From assembly GCA_026004735.1 (NCBI GenBank), contig BPJS01000001.1, forward strand, positions 1,674,001-1,738,000: a DNA stretch of 64,000 nt. The letters run 5' to 3'. The position numbers and the translations under genes are program-made. Below the pieces are notes generated by a model. The model was not told where the DNA came from, did no database searches, and saw only the letters and a program-made list of their open reading frames with translations. Source of the stretch: Isosphaeraceae bacterium. Its GTDB lineage: Bacteria; Planctomycetota; Planctomycetia; Isosphaerales; Isosphaeraceae. How positions within the stretch are numbered: the stretch's first letter is position 1; each line of letters starts with the position of its first letter. Below, piece after piece: positions 63,946 to 64,000 of this stretch.

Positions 63946-64000
63946 GATCCGGGTCCAATCGCGCGTGGAAATCTCCCAAATCTGATCGATCGGCTCTGGT

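Overview
The window is high-GC DNA, densely coding on both strands, and most likely comes from the chromosome of a planctomycete related to the Isosphaeraceae. Three exported proteins carry the planctomycete-type N-terminal motif of the form (F)E.LE.R..(L)S (FERLEPRRMP, GLESRRLLS, ETLETRQVLSA). The window also holds an acellular-type secretome (DUF1080 proteins, a dockerin protein, an RTX/PKD metalloprotease, a VIT/vWA protein) and an LptD-like outer-membrane gene. There is no prophage, CRISPR array or insertion sequence.

Layout. 0.2-8.3 kb: a heme-binding sensor kinase, convergent with a giant secreted metalloprotease, then two further exported proteins. 8.4-16.2 kb: thiol peroxidase, an M24 peptidase, a broken DUF1080 gene, a zinc-ribbon P-loop GTPase, a VIT/vWA protein and a glycosyltransferase. 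16.4-23.1 kb: an MFS nucleoside-type transporter, a two-gene quaternary-amine/ergothioneine-type ABC transporter, a ceramidase-like protein and a carotenoid desaturase. 23.4-27.5 kb: a tightly packed acyltransferase / GT-C / panB / pterin dehydratase operon, with a CBS protein divergent from it. 27.6-30.5 kb: aldo/keto reductase, a small membrane protein, an intact DUF1080 protein and an aquaporin. 30.8-35.3 kb: both subunits of a type IIA topoisomerase. 35.3-44.4 kb: alcohol dehydrogenase, fatty acid desaturase, three large GT-C-like membrane proteins and a dockerin protein. 44.4-50.2 kb: nth-metF-queG, then LON-domain protein, folE and small membrane proteins. 50.2-57.6 kb: a YdiJ-like FAD/Fe-S oxidoreductase, the LptD-like protein and a diacylglycerol-kinase-like protein. 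57.6-63.9 kb: a minus-strand operon with a DUF2760/Hsp70 pair followed by MurNAc-recycling genes (murQ, a BadF-type sugar kinase, namZ) and a small molybdopterin-fold protein.

The most striking element is at 39384-39740. A tRNA with a CAU anticodon is split directly after the anticodon by a 285-nt stretch with clear group I intron core signatures (P7 strands, a U.G splice-site pair, terminal G, a GAAA-capped P9 hairpin) and close likeness to the Azoarcus tRNA-Ile intron. The second notable point is the peptidoglycan-recycling operon, since cell-wall peptidoglycan was long doubted in this phylum. A third is a freshly broken DUF1080 gene with one extra base and one Trp-to-stop change.

Start sites were moved downstream of the longest open frame wherever a Shine-Dalgarno-like sequence, a signal peptide or a conserved N-terminus favoured it; each such choice is noted.
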